From Prevotellaceae bacterium UBA2852 (GTDB lineage Bacteria > Bacteroidota > Bacteroidia > Bacteroidales > Bacteroidaceae): a stretch of 64,000 nt of DNA. Under the pieces are notes generated by a model. That model was given only the letters and a program-made list of their open reading frames with translations. It was not told the DNA's origin and did not search any database. The number at the start of each line of letters is the position of its first letter. Positions within the stretch are counted from its first letter, which is position 1. The translations under genes and the position numbers were made by a program. Shown piece after piece: positions 35,434 through 42,925 of the stretch. The stretch lies in NCBI GenBank assembly GCA_002350855.1, contig DEFM01000006.1, forward strand, positions 106,637 to 170,636, written 5' to 3'.

Positions 35434-37221
35434 TCACTTCACAAATACTTTCTTACCGTTAACGATATAGAGTCCCTTAGTAGGAGCGGTTACAACTCGT
35501 CCAGAGAGGTCATAGACCTTACCGCTGGTAAGAGTTTCGATAGCATTCATACTCTCAATTCCTGTTGTATCATCTGCTCCGTTGAAGAAGAGTTCTACAC
35601 GACCTTTAGCAGAAGAACTGTTTTTGTTTGTAATCTGATCTACATCAATATAAGCCCTGTTTTCACTTACCGTAATAGCATCTTCTCCAGTAGCACCCAC
35701 TGTATCATAAAGAGTATTATTACTTAAGATGTAATAGTTTGCACCTACAGGTGCTTTAATTGATGAGAATGTACCGATAAGGCCATTGTTTGGTACAGGA
35801 TTAACTTCGTTTGCATAACCAGCCTTGAAGAAATAAACAGCTGTTTCTGGGCGAACATTTCCCCAGTATTGTTGTTTTGCTTCCAAAGTCTTATACAGAT
35901 ATGCTTTACCAGCTTCCATAACACCCTCGTATTCAGAAAGAGTAATACTATTCGTTGTACTTCCAACTATCTCATACAACTGAGCTCCACAGCAAACAGC
36001 TGAATAAGGTAGACAAATTGTTCCGAAAGTCTCATATACCGGAGTATCTTCGTTAGTAAAAGTGCGCTTATAATCGCCAGAAGAATTAGGCAAAACTGTA
36101 GTAAAGAATGCACCTCCTATAGTAAAATCACCTGAAAAACCAAAGGCCTTAATCTTAGTAATATCCAAAACTTTGCACTCAGAACCATTACCATATTTAT
36201 CTGAGTTAGCAAGCCACTCCAAATCTATAACGGCAATACGTTGTTCGTTCCATATATTCATCCACATCTTGCCTGTATGATCAGGATAATTATTATCATT
36301 ATATTTAAAATAATCATCTCCTCGGAATGATGTACCATTAGCATCTCTGATAAATACAGTTCCACCGGTATCATTGTCCCCATTTCCAAATCGAACAACA
36401 TTACGTTTTGGATAGAAGACCAAATATTTATAGCCTGTTGCATCAAAAGGCGTAGATAACTCCCATTTAGCTGTTTCCGTCCAATATGGTGCATAATCAC
36501 GAGCATCCCGAACAAATTTTATTTCACTATCAGATGTTACTTTAGCATCACCGTCAATTGTTAAATCATCCCAGCCAAAATATAATGGATCCACATCTGG
36601 ATAAACTTCCGTCTCAAGTAAATAGAATTCCCATATTCCAGAAGTGTTATAATGAGTTACATGATTTGCCCAATATCCATTTTCTGTAAGTCCCAAATAA
36701 CCTTGTCCTTGTGCCGCTCTATCACCTTCATTACCTCCAGGCTTATTATTATAATTGCCTTCAGCGACACCTAAATTGCGGATTGTGTATTGTTTCTCAC
36801 CAACTAATGCTATAGTCCAAAGAGCACCATCTTGCAACTCTCCTTTTGTTGTTGTTTTGTCAACACCAGACAACCAAGTATGTGACCATGGACTTGCATT
36901 CATATAACCTTTACTTTCAGGGGTAGGATCTTGGTTATAGAGATGCATATAATAACTGCCAGGATGATCAGTGTCTTCTTCAAAAACAAAAGAATAAGCA
37001 TAATCAATGATTTCTGCTGGTAATTTATAAGTAAGAGAACCATCTGTAGAAGAAAGGGGACCACATAAAACGAATCCATTTTGTACAACAACAAATGGTT
37101 CTGTAGAAACTAAAGCGTCTTCAAAAGAAATTTTGGTTCCAAGTTTTTTAACCTCACGTGCTGAAGATGTACTTATTCCAGCAAAAAGTAACAATGCACT
37201 TAATAGTAAAATTTTTTTCAT
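35434..37221 (-). CDS. Large secreted protein with C-terminal sorting-type tail
   Basis: 595 residues of unrecognised fold. Signal peptide about 1-21 (SAR-E). Beta-rich middle with aromatic repeats; FGTICLPYSAVCCGAQLYEI and EAGKAYLYKTL are motifs seen in many Prevotella exported proteins. The last residues VYDLSGRVVTAPTKGLYIVN followed by GKKVFVK are a short version of the type IX secretion C-terminal domain. The upstream leader has a strong hairpin (37275-37308). Function unknown; an adhesin or glycan-binding surface protein would fit. Confidence 0.75.
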   Translation of the reverse strand: MKKILLLSALLLFAGISTSSAREVKKLGTKISFEDALVSTEPFVVVQNGFVLCGPLSSTDGSLTYKLPAEIIDYAYSFVFEEDTDHPGSYYMHLYNQDPTPESKGYMNASPWSHTWLSGVDKTTTKGELQDGALWTIALVGEKQYTIRNLGVAEGNYNNKPGGNEGDRAAQGQGYLGLTENGYWANHVTHYNTSGIWEFYLLETEVYPDVDPLYFGWDDLTIDGDAKVTSDSEIKFVRDARDYAPYWTETAKWELSTPFDATGYKYLVFYPKRNVVRFGNGDNDTGGTVFIRDANGTSFRGDDYFKYNDNNYPDHTGKMWMNIWNEQRIAVIDLEWLANSDKYGNGSECKVLDITKIKAFGFSGDFTIGGAFFTTVLPNSSGDYKRTFTNEDTPVYETFGTICLPYSAVCCGAQLYEIVGSTTNSITLSEYEGVMEAGKAYLYKTLEAKQQYWGNVRPETAVYFFKAGYANEVNPVPNNGLIGTFSSIKAPVGANYYILSNNTLYDTVGATGEDAITVSENRAYIDVDQITNKNSSSAKGRVELFFNGADDTTGIESMNAIETLTSGKVYDLSGRVVTAPTKGLYIVNGKKVFVK

Positions 37222-37274
37222 TGTAATTTGAAGTTTATTTAATTAGTTAATAAATAATTGAATACAAACGAGAA

Positions 37275-37308
37275 AAGGGTTTTGATGGCAGATGCCATCA
37301 AAACCCTT
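37275..37308 (-). promoter_or_regulatory. Leader hairpin upstream of the secreted protein gene (possible attenuator)
   Basis: A perfect 15-bp stem AAGGGTTTTGATGGC with a 4-nt loop and its complement; on the minus strand it is followed by TTCTCGTTTG. It lies 54 bp before the start codon, inside the likely 5' UTR. Confidence 0.5.
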
Positions 37309-37340
37309 AAACGGTATTATATGAAAAAAACTTAAAACTT

Positions 37341-37393
37341 GTTGAAACGCAGGAATTACACAACTCGTTGAAACACAGAGAATTACCCCCCCC
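37341..37393 (-). repeat. Two direct repeats and a C8 run in the leader region
   Basis: GTTGAAACGCAGGAATTAC (37341-37359) is repeated as GTTGAAACACAGAGAATTAC (37367-37386), 26 bp apart. Eight consecutive C follow at 37386-37393. No ORF here is convincing. Confidence 0.5.
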
Positions 37394-37782
37394 TATTAGG
37401 TTACAGGGAATCTTGCTGAAAAGTGGGAAAGTATTCATATCTGTACGGTCTTGATTAATAAAGTTGGTAAAAACTATGATGTAATTTTTTCTCGGGTGCA
37501 AATTTATGGAGATTATCGTAGCTAAAATTATAGTATTTAACCAATCACTATCAAATTTGATAACGACAAAAATTTCTTTTTCTCGCCAATCATGTTTCAA
37601 TTTTAAAACTTTTTCGCATTTTTATGCTGTACAGCATAAAAATCAGTGTAAAACACTGTCTAAATGCCCAAAATGCTTTTAAAAATATAACATACACCAC
37701 AAATCAATGATTTCAAAAGAATTATCGAAAAAACATGTAATTGCCATTTATGACCCATTAAAAATTAGACGAAGAACCACTT
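37394..37782. other. AT-rich gap with no recognised gene
   Basis: The only signal is a minus-strand TAAATTTG at 37499-37506, a possible -7 element giving a leader of about 270 nt for the secreted protein gene. The minus-strand ORF at 37307-37600 has no family features. Confidence 0.4.
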
Positions 37783-37896
37783 ATATCATAAATAAGCAAC
37801 AATAGTTGACAACCTATATTAAAAATAAGTATTAACCAAAGTCAACCCATATTACAAATAAGGCTGAAAGTAGTCAACCAAAATCGTTAAACTACA
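37783..37896 (-). repeat. AT-rich dispersed repeat arm, copy 2 (inverted)
   Basis: The reverse complement of this segment matches 11232-11346 nearly throughout (TGTAGTTTAACGATTT..., GGTTGACT-TGGTTAATAC, TTGTCAACTATTGTTGC). Confidence 0.8.
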
Positions 37897-37898
37897 AT

Positions 37899-38042
37899 TA
37901 AAAAGTCCCAAAGCGTTGTGGGAAAAAAGTTTCACTGTGCTGAAACTTTATTTTCACTGTGCTGAAACAAAAGTTTCTCTGCGGTGAAACTTTTGTTTCA
38001 CTCCCACTGAAACTTTTGTTCCAGTGCGAAGAAACCAAAAAA
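37899..38042. repeat. GTTTCA/TGAAAC palindrome cluster, copy 2
   Basis: It begins with TCCCAAAGCGTTGTGGGA, followed by successive GTTTCA/TGAAAC inverted pairs. The cluster resembles 11087-11213 in both orientations because the units are palindromic. Confidence 0.75.
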
Positions 38043-38152
38043 CGTCTGTTGTATAACGATTAACAAGGAAATAATTGAAGATTATCCAAGATAATTATTA
38101 GCTTTGAGCACAAAAAAAACGGGAATAGCATAGCTATTGTTAAAAAATAATG

Positions 38153-38160
38153 TAAATTTG
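38153..38160 (+). promoter_or_regulatory. Bacteroidetes -7 element (TAAATTTG) before rhaB
   Basis: A TAnnTTTG match 32 bp before the rhaB start. No clear -33; the operon is likely activator-dependent. Confidence 0.5.
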
Positions 38161-38192
38161 CAGGATACAAACAATAGAAATCAAACTAACTA

Positions 38193-39617
38193 ATGACATC
38201 CAAGTATTTTTTCTGTGTTGACCTCGGTGCTACAAGCGGACGAACGATTCTCGGCAGCATCGTTAACGGTAAGTTACAACAACGCGAACTAACTCGTTTC
38301 CCCAATAACATAATTCAGACCGGAGGACATTTCTTCTGGGATATCTATGCTCTCTATAACGAGATTATCAAGGGACTAAAGCTGGTTGCCAGTGAAGGTA
38401 TCGAACTGACGTCTATAGGCATCGACACCTGGGGCTGCGACTTTGTGATGATTGGCAAGGACGGCGGCATCCTCCGCAATCCCTACTGCTACCGCGATCC
38501 TCACACCGACGGTGCTATGGAGGAATACTTCAAGCTGATTCCGAAGGAAAAGGTGTATGAGAAGACCGGCATTCAGTTCATGCAGTTCAACTCGCTTTTC
38601 CAACTCGCCACGCTGCGCCGTAACCACGACTCGGCTCTGGAGGCAGCAGAGAAGATTCTCTTTATTCCCGATGCTCTGACATACATGCTTACTGGCGAGG
38701 CTGTTTGCGAATACACCGTGCTCAGCACCAGTCAGATGCTGGATCCCCGCACCAAGAGGATTGACAAGGAACTTATCAATGCCATAGGTCTGAAGGAAGA
38801 GCAGTTTGGCAGATATGTGCAACCAGGCGAGGTGGTAGGTGTACTTAGCGAAGAGGTGCAGAAACAGACAGGTCTCGGTGCGGTGCCCGTAGTGGCTGTT
38901 GCCGGACACGACACAGGTAGTGCTGTGGCTGCTGTTCCTGCAGAGGACGAGAGATTTGCCTACCTCAGTTGCGGCACTTGGTCGCTGTTGGGAATCGAAA
39001 GCAAGGATGCCATCATCAACAAGAAGAGTTTTGAATATAACTTCACTAACGAAGGTGGAATAGAGGGAACAACCCGTTTCCTGAAGAATATCTGCGGAAT
39101 GTGGCTGTTGGAAAGGGCAAGGAAGGAGACCCTCCTCCAAGCTTGGCCATCGGACATTAATCAGATTAATCGGGATGCGATGGAGGCAAAGCCGTTCCAG
39201 TCGATTATCAATCCAGATGACCCGCGGTTTGCTAATCCACCGTCAATGATTGAGGCTATCCAGAGTTATTGCCGCGAGACAGGTCAGCATGTGCCGGAGA
39301 ACTACAAGGAGATTGCACGCTGTATCTTCGAGAGTCTCGCACAGAGATACAAGGAAGTGCTGGACTACCTGAAAGAACTGGCACCCTTCCCCATCGAGAA
39401 GCTGCATGTCATAGGTGGAGGTACTTACAACCAGTATCTGATGCAGATGACTGCCAACAGCATTGGACTGCCAGTAGTTACCGGTCCTGTAGAAGGCACC
39501 GCCATCGGTAATATGATGATTCAGGCAAAAGCCGCCGGTCTTGTCAGCGACATCTTCGCAATGCGACGCATCATCGCCAACAGCATCGAACTGAAGACCT
39601 ACCTGCCGAAAAGCTGA
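38193..39617 (+). CDS. rhaB: Rhamnulokinase (FGGY carbohydrate kinase)
   Basis: 474 residues. FFCVDLGATSGRTILGSI is the N-terminal phosphate loop, TSIGIDTWGCDFVMI and PYCYRDPHTDG are the RhaB substrate motifs, and GHDTGSAVAAVPA plus LHVIGGGTYNQYLMQMTANS are the FGGY nucleotide motifs. The start, length and order match E. coli RhaB. It phosphorylates L-rhamnulose to rhamnulose-1-phosphate. First gene of the rhamnose operon; its stop is followed 24 bp later by CCTAGG array 1. Confidence 0.92.
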   Translation: MTSKYFFCVDLGATSGRTILGSIVNGKLQQRELTRFPNNIIQTGGHFFWDIYALYNEIIKGLKLVASEGIELTSIGIDTWGCDFVMIGKDGGILRNPYCYRDPHTDGAMEEYFKLIPKEKVYEKTGIQFMQFNSLFQLATLRRNHDSALEAAEKILFIPDALTYMLTGEAVCEYTVLSTSQMLDPRTKRIDKELINAIGLKEEQFGRYVQPGEVVGVLSEEVQKQTGLGAVPVVAVAGHDTGSAVAAVPAEDERFAYLSCGTWSLLGIESKDAIINKKSFEYNFTNEGGIEGTTRFLKNICGMWLLERARKETLLQAWPSDINQINRDAMEAKPFQSIINPDDPRFANPPSMIEAIQSYCRETGQHVPENYKEIARCIFESLAQRYKEVLDYLKELAPFPIEKLHVIGGGTYNQYLMQMTANSIGLPVVTGPVEGTAIGNMMIQAKAAGLVSDIFAMRRIIANSIELKTYLPKS

Positions 39618-39641
39618 GAAGGACAAGGAAAACCAGGGAAT

Positions 39642-39806
39642 CCTAGGCAGACCTAGGAAAGCTAGGAAATCCTAAGAAATCCTAGGAAATCCTAGGCGGT
39701 CCTAGGCTATACTAGGCAATCCTAGGAAAGCCTAGGAGAACCTAGGAGAACCTAAGCACTTCTAGGCAGACCTAGGCACTCCTATAAGAGCCTAGAAAAA
39801 CCTAAA
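39642..39806 (+). repeat. CCTAGG tandem array 1 (10-bp period)
   Basis: About 17 units of CCTAGG followed by four mostly purine bases (AAAT, CGGT, AGAA, CAGA, CACT). Nine units are perfect CCTAGG (AvrII sites) and the rest differ by one or two bases towards the 3' end. The period is exactly 10 bp except for one missing base near 39661. Confidence 0.95.
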
Positions 39807-39854
39807 ACAATAATAATAATCAACTCAGTATTAACTAATAAAAAAACCAATAAT

Positions 39855-40520
39855 ATGGAATACGAAACCAAAGGGAAAGTCTTGAAAAAGGCTGTAGTTT
39901 GGAAGGATCTCTATATTTATAAAAAGAGCGATACCATCTATCAGCTGACGGTAGAATTCTGTCATCGATATCTCCCTCAATATGGCGACCGTACAGTTGA
40001 TCAGATGGTGCAGGCTGCCCGCAGCTGCAAACAAAACATCGTTGAAGGCAGCGAGGACGGTCAGACAAGCTCTGAAATGGAGATAAAGCTACTTAACGTA
40101 GCACGAGGAAGTTTGCAGGAATTGTGCTCAGACTATAATGACTACATTAACACTCGCCACATATCCCTTTGGTCTCGTGACAACGAGCGACAGATACAAC
40201 TTAGGAATTATTGCAAAGCACACAATGACTATAGCGATTACGCTCCGTTGGTTGAGAAAATGAATGACGAAGAATATGCGAATTTGTTAATCACTCTCTG
40301 TCACCAAACTGACAAGATGATGTGCACTTATATTGAGCAATTAGAAAAGAAATTTGTAACTGAGGGAGGCATTAAAGAGCGTATGCACGCTGCTCGAACA
40401 GGATACCGGAAAGCTCAAGACTCCCACATGGCAGATTTAGAAACAGAAAACCGACAACTCAAAGCCGAAATTCAAGCTTTAAGAGAGAGAATAAAAGAAA
40501 TAGAGGCTAAGCTGCCCTAA
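39855..40520 (+). CDS. Four-helix-bundle (S23-like) protein with coiled-coil C-terminus
   Basis: 221 residues, cytosolic, no signal peptide. Residues about 20-150 match the four-helix-bundle family of proteins found in 23S rRNA intervening sequences (LTVEFCHRYLPQYGDRTVDQ; MVQAARSCKQNIVEGSEDG; IKLLNVARGSLQELCSDYND). The C-terminal 45 residues are a coiled coil (DLETENRQLKAEIQALRERI). It lies inside the rhamnose operon, bracketed by CCTAGG arrays 1 and 2; the TAA stop overlaps the first unit of array 2. It has no obvious role in rhamnose use. A link to the arrays, such as binding them, is inference. It is not a diversity-generating retroelement Avd, as no reverse transcriptase is present. Confidence 0.8.
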   Translation: MEYETKGKVLKKAVVWKDLYIYKKSDTIYQLTVEFCHRYLPQYGDRTVDQMVQAARSCKQNIVEGSEDGQTSSEMEIKLLNVARGSLQELCSDYNDYINTRHISLWSRDNERQIQLRNYCKAHNDYSDYAPLVEKMNDEEYANLLITLCHQTDKMMCTYIEQLEKKFVTEGGIKERMHAARTGYRKAQDSHMADLETENRQLKAEIQALRERIKEIEAKLP

Positions 40521-40735
40521 GGAGAAATAGGAAAAGCTAGGAAAAGCTAGGAAATCCTAGGCTATCCTAGGCAGACCTAGGCAGACCTAGGCAGACCTAG
40601 GAAATCCTAGGCGGTCCTAGGCAATCCTAGGAAAGCCTAGGAAAGCCTATGAAAGCCTAGGAGAACCTAGAAGAACCTAGAAAAGCCTAGAAGAGCCTAG
40701 AAAAGCCTAGAAAAATCCAGAAAACCCCAAGAACT
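40516..40735 (+). repeat. CCTAGG tandem array 2 (10-bp period)
   Basis: About 22 units at an exact 10-bp step; ten are perfect CCTAGG (between 40556 and 40661). Both ends decay (GCTAGG at the start, CCTAGA at the end). The first degenerate unit contains the stop codon of the four-helix-bundle gene; the array ends 18 bp before the isomerase start. Confidence 0.95.
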
Positions 40736-40752
40736 AAAAAAAAAATACAACA

Positions 40753-42183
40753 ATGAGTAAACCATTAGTAGAAACCAAAGCGAGAGTGGGTGTGTTCAGC
40801 ATTGCTTTGCAAGCTTACCTACCACAGTTTCCTCAACTCGTTCCCGAGTTCGAGGCTCAGTATGCGACATTTAAGAAGACGCTGCCAGAAACAATAGAAA
40901 TAATTGACGGAGGAATGGTCACGACCAAGGAACAGTCTATGGCTGCCGGCGATAAGTTCCGCTCAGCCGACGTAGACCTTGTTATCCTTCAGATGCTGAC
41001 TTACTGCACATCATATAATATGTTGCCAGCAGTTCGCGACTTGGATGTACCTGTAGTCATCGTGAACGTTCAGAAGAAACTGGCTCCAGAATACGACAAG
41101 ACAGATATCCCTACCTGGCTCGGTGAACTCTATGCCTGCGGAGCTATAGGTGAGATGGTTGCCGACCTGAACCGTGCAGGCAAACGTTCAGCAGTAATTA
41201 CAGGCGTAGTTGAAGGTGGTGATCCTGAAGTTCAAGCAGAAATTGAGGATTGGTGCCGTGCTGCACAGGTTCGCCGCCGTTTCCGCGACACCAACATAGC
41301 TCAGATTGGACGTCCTTACCCAGGCATGATGGACCTCTATATCGATGAGACAAACCTCTATCACCGTATGTTTGTATATACCAAGCAATTTGACTGGGAA
41401 CAGATGTGGGCTATCGCAGATAATATCACCGATGAAGCTGCTATCAAGGCTAAGGCAGAAGATATCCTCGCCACATTTGACATTGAAGGCGGCGGAACCA
41501 TTGAGAAAGTTTGGGATATGGCAAAGTACGTTGTAGCTTTCGAGCAATGGGTAAAGGATGAGAACTTGGGAATGATTGCCTCACACTATGCAGGTTTTGC
41601 CCAAGGCGTTGCCGGCAAGCTCGATTCAATGCTTATTCCCGCGTTCTCCATGCTGATCAAGCAACACACCGCTTGCGCAGTGGAAGGTGACATGAAGGTA
41701 GCTATGGCAATGTCGATTCTGAAAACCATTTCCGGCACAGGCACATTGGCTGAGATGTACAGCATAGACTTTCCGAAGGATATCTGCATCATCGGTCATA
41801 GCGGTTCTGGCGACTTCGACATCTCTCAGGCAAAGAAACCAACGATGAAGATTGTGCCTGTATTCCACGGAAAGACCGGTGGTGGTTACCTAACCCAGTT
41901 CTATCCTCCAACAGGTCCTGTGACTTATCTCGCTATCACTCAGGACAAGAACGGAGTGTTCAAGTTTGTTGCAGCAGAGGGAGTCAACGAAGAAGGCCCT
42001 ATCTTCACCTTCGGTGATACCAACATGCGCACCAAGTTCTCGCTTCCTTGTCGCGAATTTGTGAACAAATGGAGCGAAGCCGGTCCTACACACCACATGG
42101 CTGCTGCCGTAGGTCACCACATCGACACCATACTGAAAGTAGCAAAGATCCTGAATATTGAGTGTGACGTCGTTTGTAGATAA
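40753..42183 (+). CDS. L-fucose/L-arabinose isomerase-family protein (probable operon isomerase)
   Basis: 476 residues. It has the FucI/AraA superfamily layout: N-terminal Rossmann-like domain (DVDLVILQMLTYCTSYNMLP), then LGELYACGAIGEMVADLNRA, GFAQGVAGKLDSMLIPAFSM, CAVEGDMKVAMAMSI and the C-terminal AAAVGHHIDTILKVAKIL with paired His. It does not resemble classical RhaA, which is a (beta/alpha)8 barrel of about 420 residues. Placed between rhaB and rhaD, it is the only isomerase in the operon and so may convert L-rhamnose to L-rhamnulose or a related 6-deoxy sugar. Substrate is inference. Confidence 0.8.
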   Translation: MSKPLVETKARVGVFSIALQAYLPQFPQLVPEFEAQYATFKKTLPETIEIIDGGMVTTKEQSMAAGDKFRSADVDLVILQMLTYCTSYNMLPAVRDLDVPVVIVNVQKKLAPEYDKTDIPTWLGELYACGAIGEMVADLNRAGKRSAVITGVVEGGDPEVQAEIEDWCRAAQVRRRFRDTNIAQIGRPYPGMMDLYIDETNLYHRMFVYTKQFDWEQMWAIADNITDEAAIKAKAEDILATFDIEGGGTIEKVWDMAKYVVAFEQWVKDENLGMIASHYAGFAQGVAGKLDSMLIPAFSMLIKQHTACAVEGDMKVAMAMSILKTISGTGTLAEMYSIDFPKDICIIGHSGSGDFDISQAKKPTMKIVPVFHGKTGGGYLTQFYPPTGPVTYLAITQDKNGVFKFVAAEGVNEEGPIFTFGDTNMRTKFSLPCREFVNKWSEAGPTHHMAAAVGHHIDTILKVAKILNIECDVVCR

Positions 42184-42224
42184 AAGACCCACCTGAAGAC
42201 CCACCTGAAGACCCACCCCCTTAC
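42184..42224 (+). repeat. Tandem AAGACCCACCTG copies at the end of repeat d
   Basis: After the isomerase stop, AAGACCCACCTG is repeated twice and a third copy (AAGACCCACCCCC) runs into GC-rich repeat copy d. Confidence 0.7.
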
Positions 42225-42250
42225 CCCTCCCTTGTAAGGAGGGGAGTAGT
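42208..42250 (-). repeat. GC-rich palindromic dispersed repeat, copy d
   Basis: Minus strand: ACTACTCCCCTCC, TTACAAGGGAGGGG, TAAGGGGGTGGGTCTT. It lies between the isomerase gene and the small lipoprotein gene. Confidence 0.8.
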
Positions 42251-42283
42251 TTGAAAACCAGTATAATTTATACTATAATCACG

Positions 42284-42925
42284 ATGAAAAAGCTATCAAT
42301 TCTATTATGCACTCTAACGCTGTTGGCATGCAATGTTAACAAGAACCAGAATGAGGAATTGGCTCCTATTGACATGGATGTAATAGCAGAAGAATGTGCA
42401 CCTGAAAATCCAATTAAGTATAGAGCTATGCTAATCGTGGATTCATTATCAAAAGAATTTCCAAACAAGTTTGACAATGACATTCAAGAAAAGAAATATG
42501 CTAATGCCGTATGGGATGCAGTTGATACTAAATTGAAAGCAGACAACACTTTTTTGTCAGATATTCCACTACAATTTTCAATGATGGTTCCAAAAGGGAA
42601 TAAGTACATCTTGAAATTTGAATGTGGAGAATACTCCACAAAAGATGACAATCTGATATCAAAAGAAAGTGGTGTTCATATTAATTGTGCTGTATACGCT
42701 GAAGCAAATGAAGATTTGGCTTCTACGCTTATCGATAAAGCCACCTATCATGTCTCAGGCAAATATAAAGGAAAGCTTCGAGGGAATTTAGTCTTACCAA
42801 GCGGGGATATATTTGAGTATCCAGCTACATGTTGGAAATTCTCGGATGACATATTTGGTACATTATGCATCGGAGGGTATTTGTTTGACGATATAAAATT
42901 TGATTTAATAAAGAACGAAAAATAA
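42284..42925 (+). CDS. Orphan lipoprotein inside the rhamnose operon
   Basis: 213 residues from ATG 42284, which gives the leader MKKLSILLCTLTLLAC with lipidated Cys16. An upstream TTG at 42251 would add 11 residues and is not needed. The mature part is of unrecognised fold, beta-rich, with YHVSGKYKGKLRGNLVLPSG near the end. The base composition is clearly more AT-rich than the neighbouring operon genes. The stop and the next start overlap by 1 nt (TAATG). GC-rich repeats d and e flank it in opposite orientation. Confidence 0.7.
   Translation: MKKLSILLCTLTLLACNVNKNQNEELAPIDMDVIAEECAPENPIKYRAMLIVDSLSKEFPNKFDNDIQEKKYANAVWDAVDTKLKADNTFLSDIPLQFSMMVPKGNKYILKFECGEYSTKDDNLISKESGVHINCAVYAEANEDLASTLIDKATYHVSGKYKGKLRGNLVLPSGDIFEYPATCWKFSDDIFGTLCIGGYLFDDIKFDLIKNEK

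Noticed and set aside
37307..37600. Minus-strand ORF of 97 residues in the leader of the secreted protein gene
   Set aside because: It spans direct repeats, a C8 tract and a possible promoter, and shows no domain or signal features.
39855..40520. Four-helix-bundle protein as Avd of a diversity-generating retroelement
   Set aside because: No reverse transcriptase or template/variable repeat pair was found in the window, and the C-terminal coiled coil is not typical of Avd.
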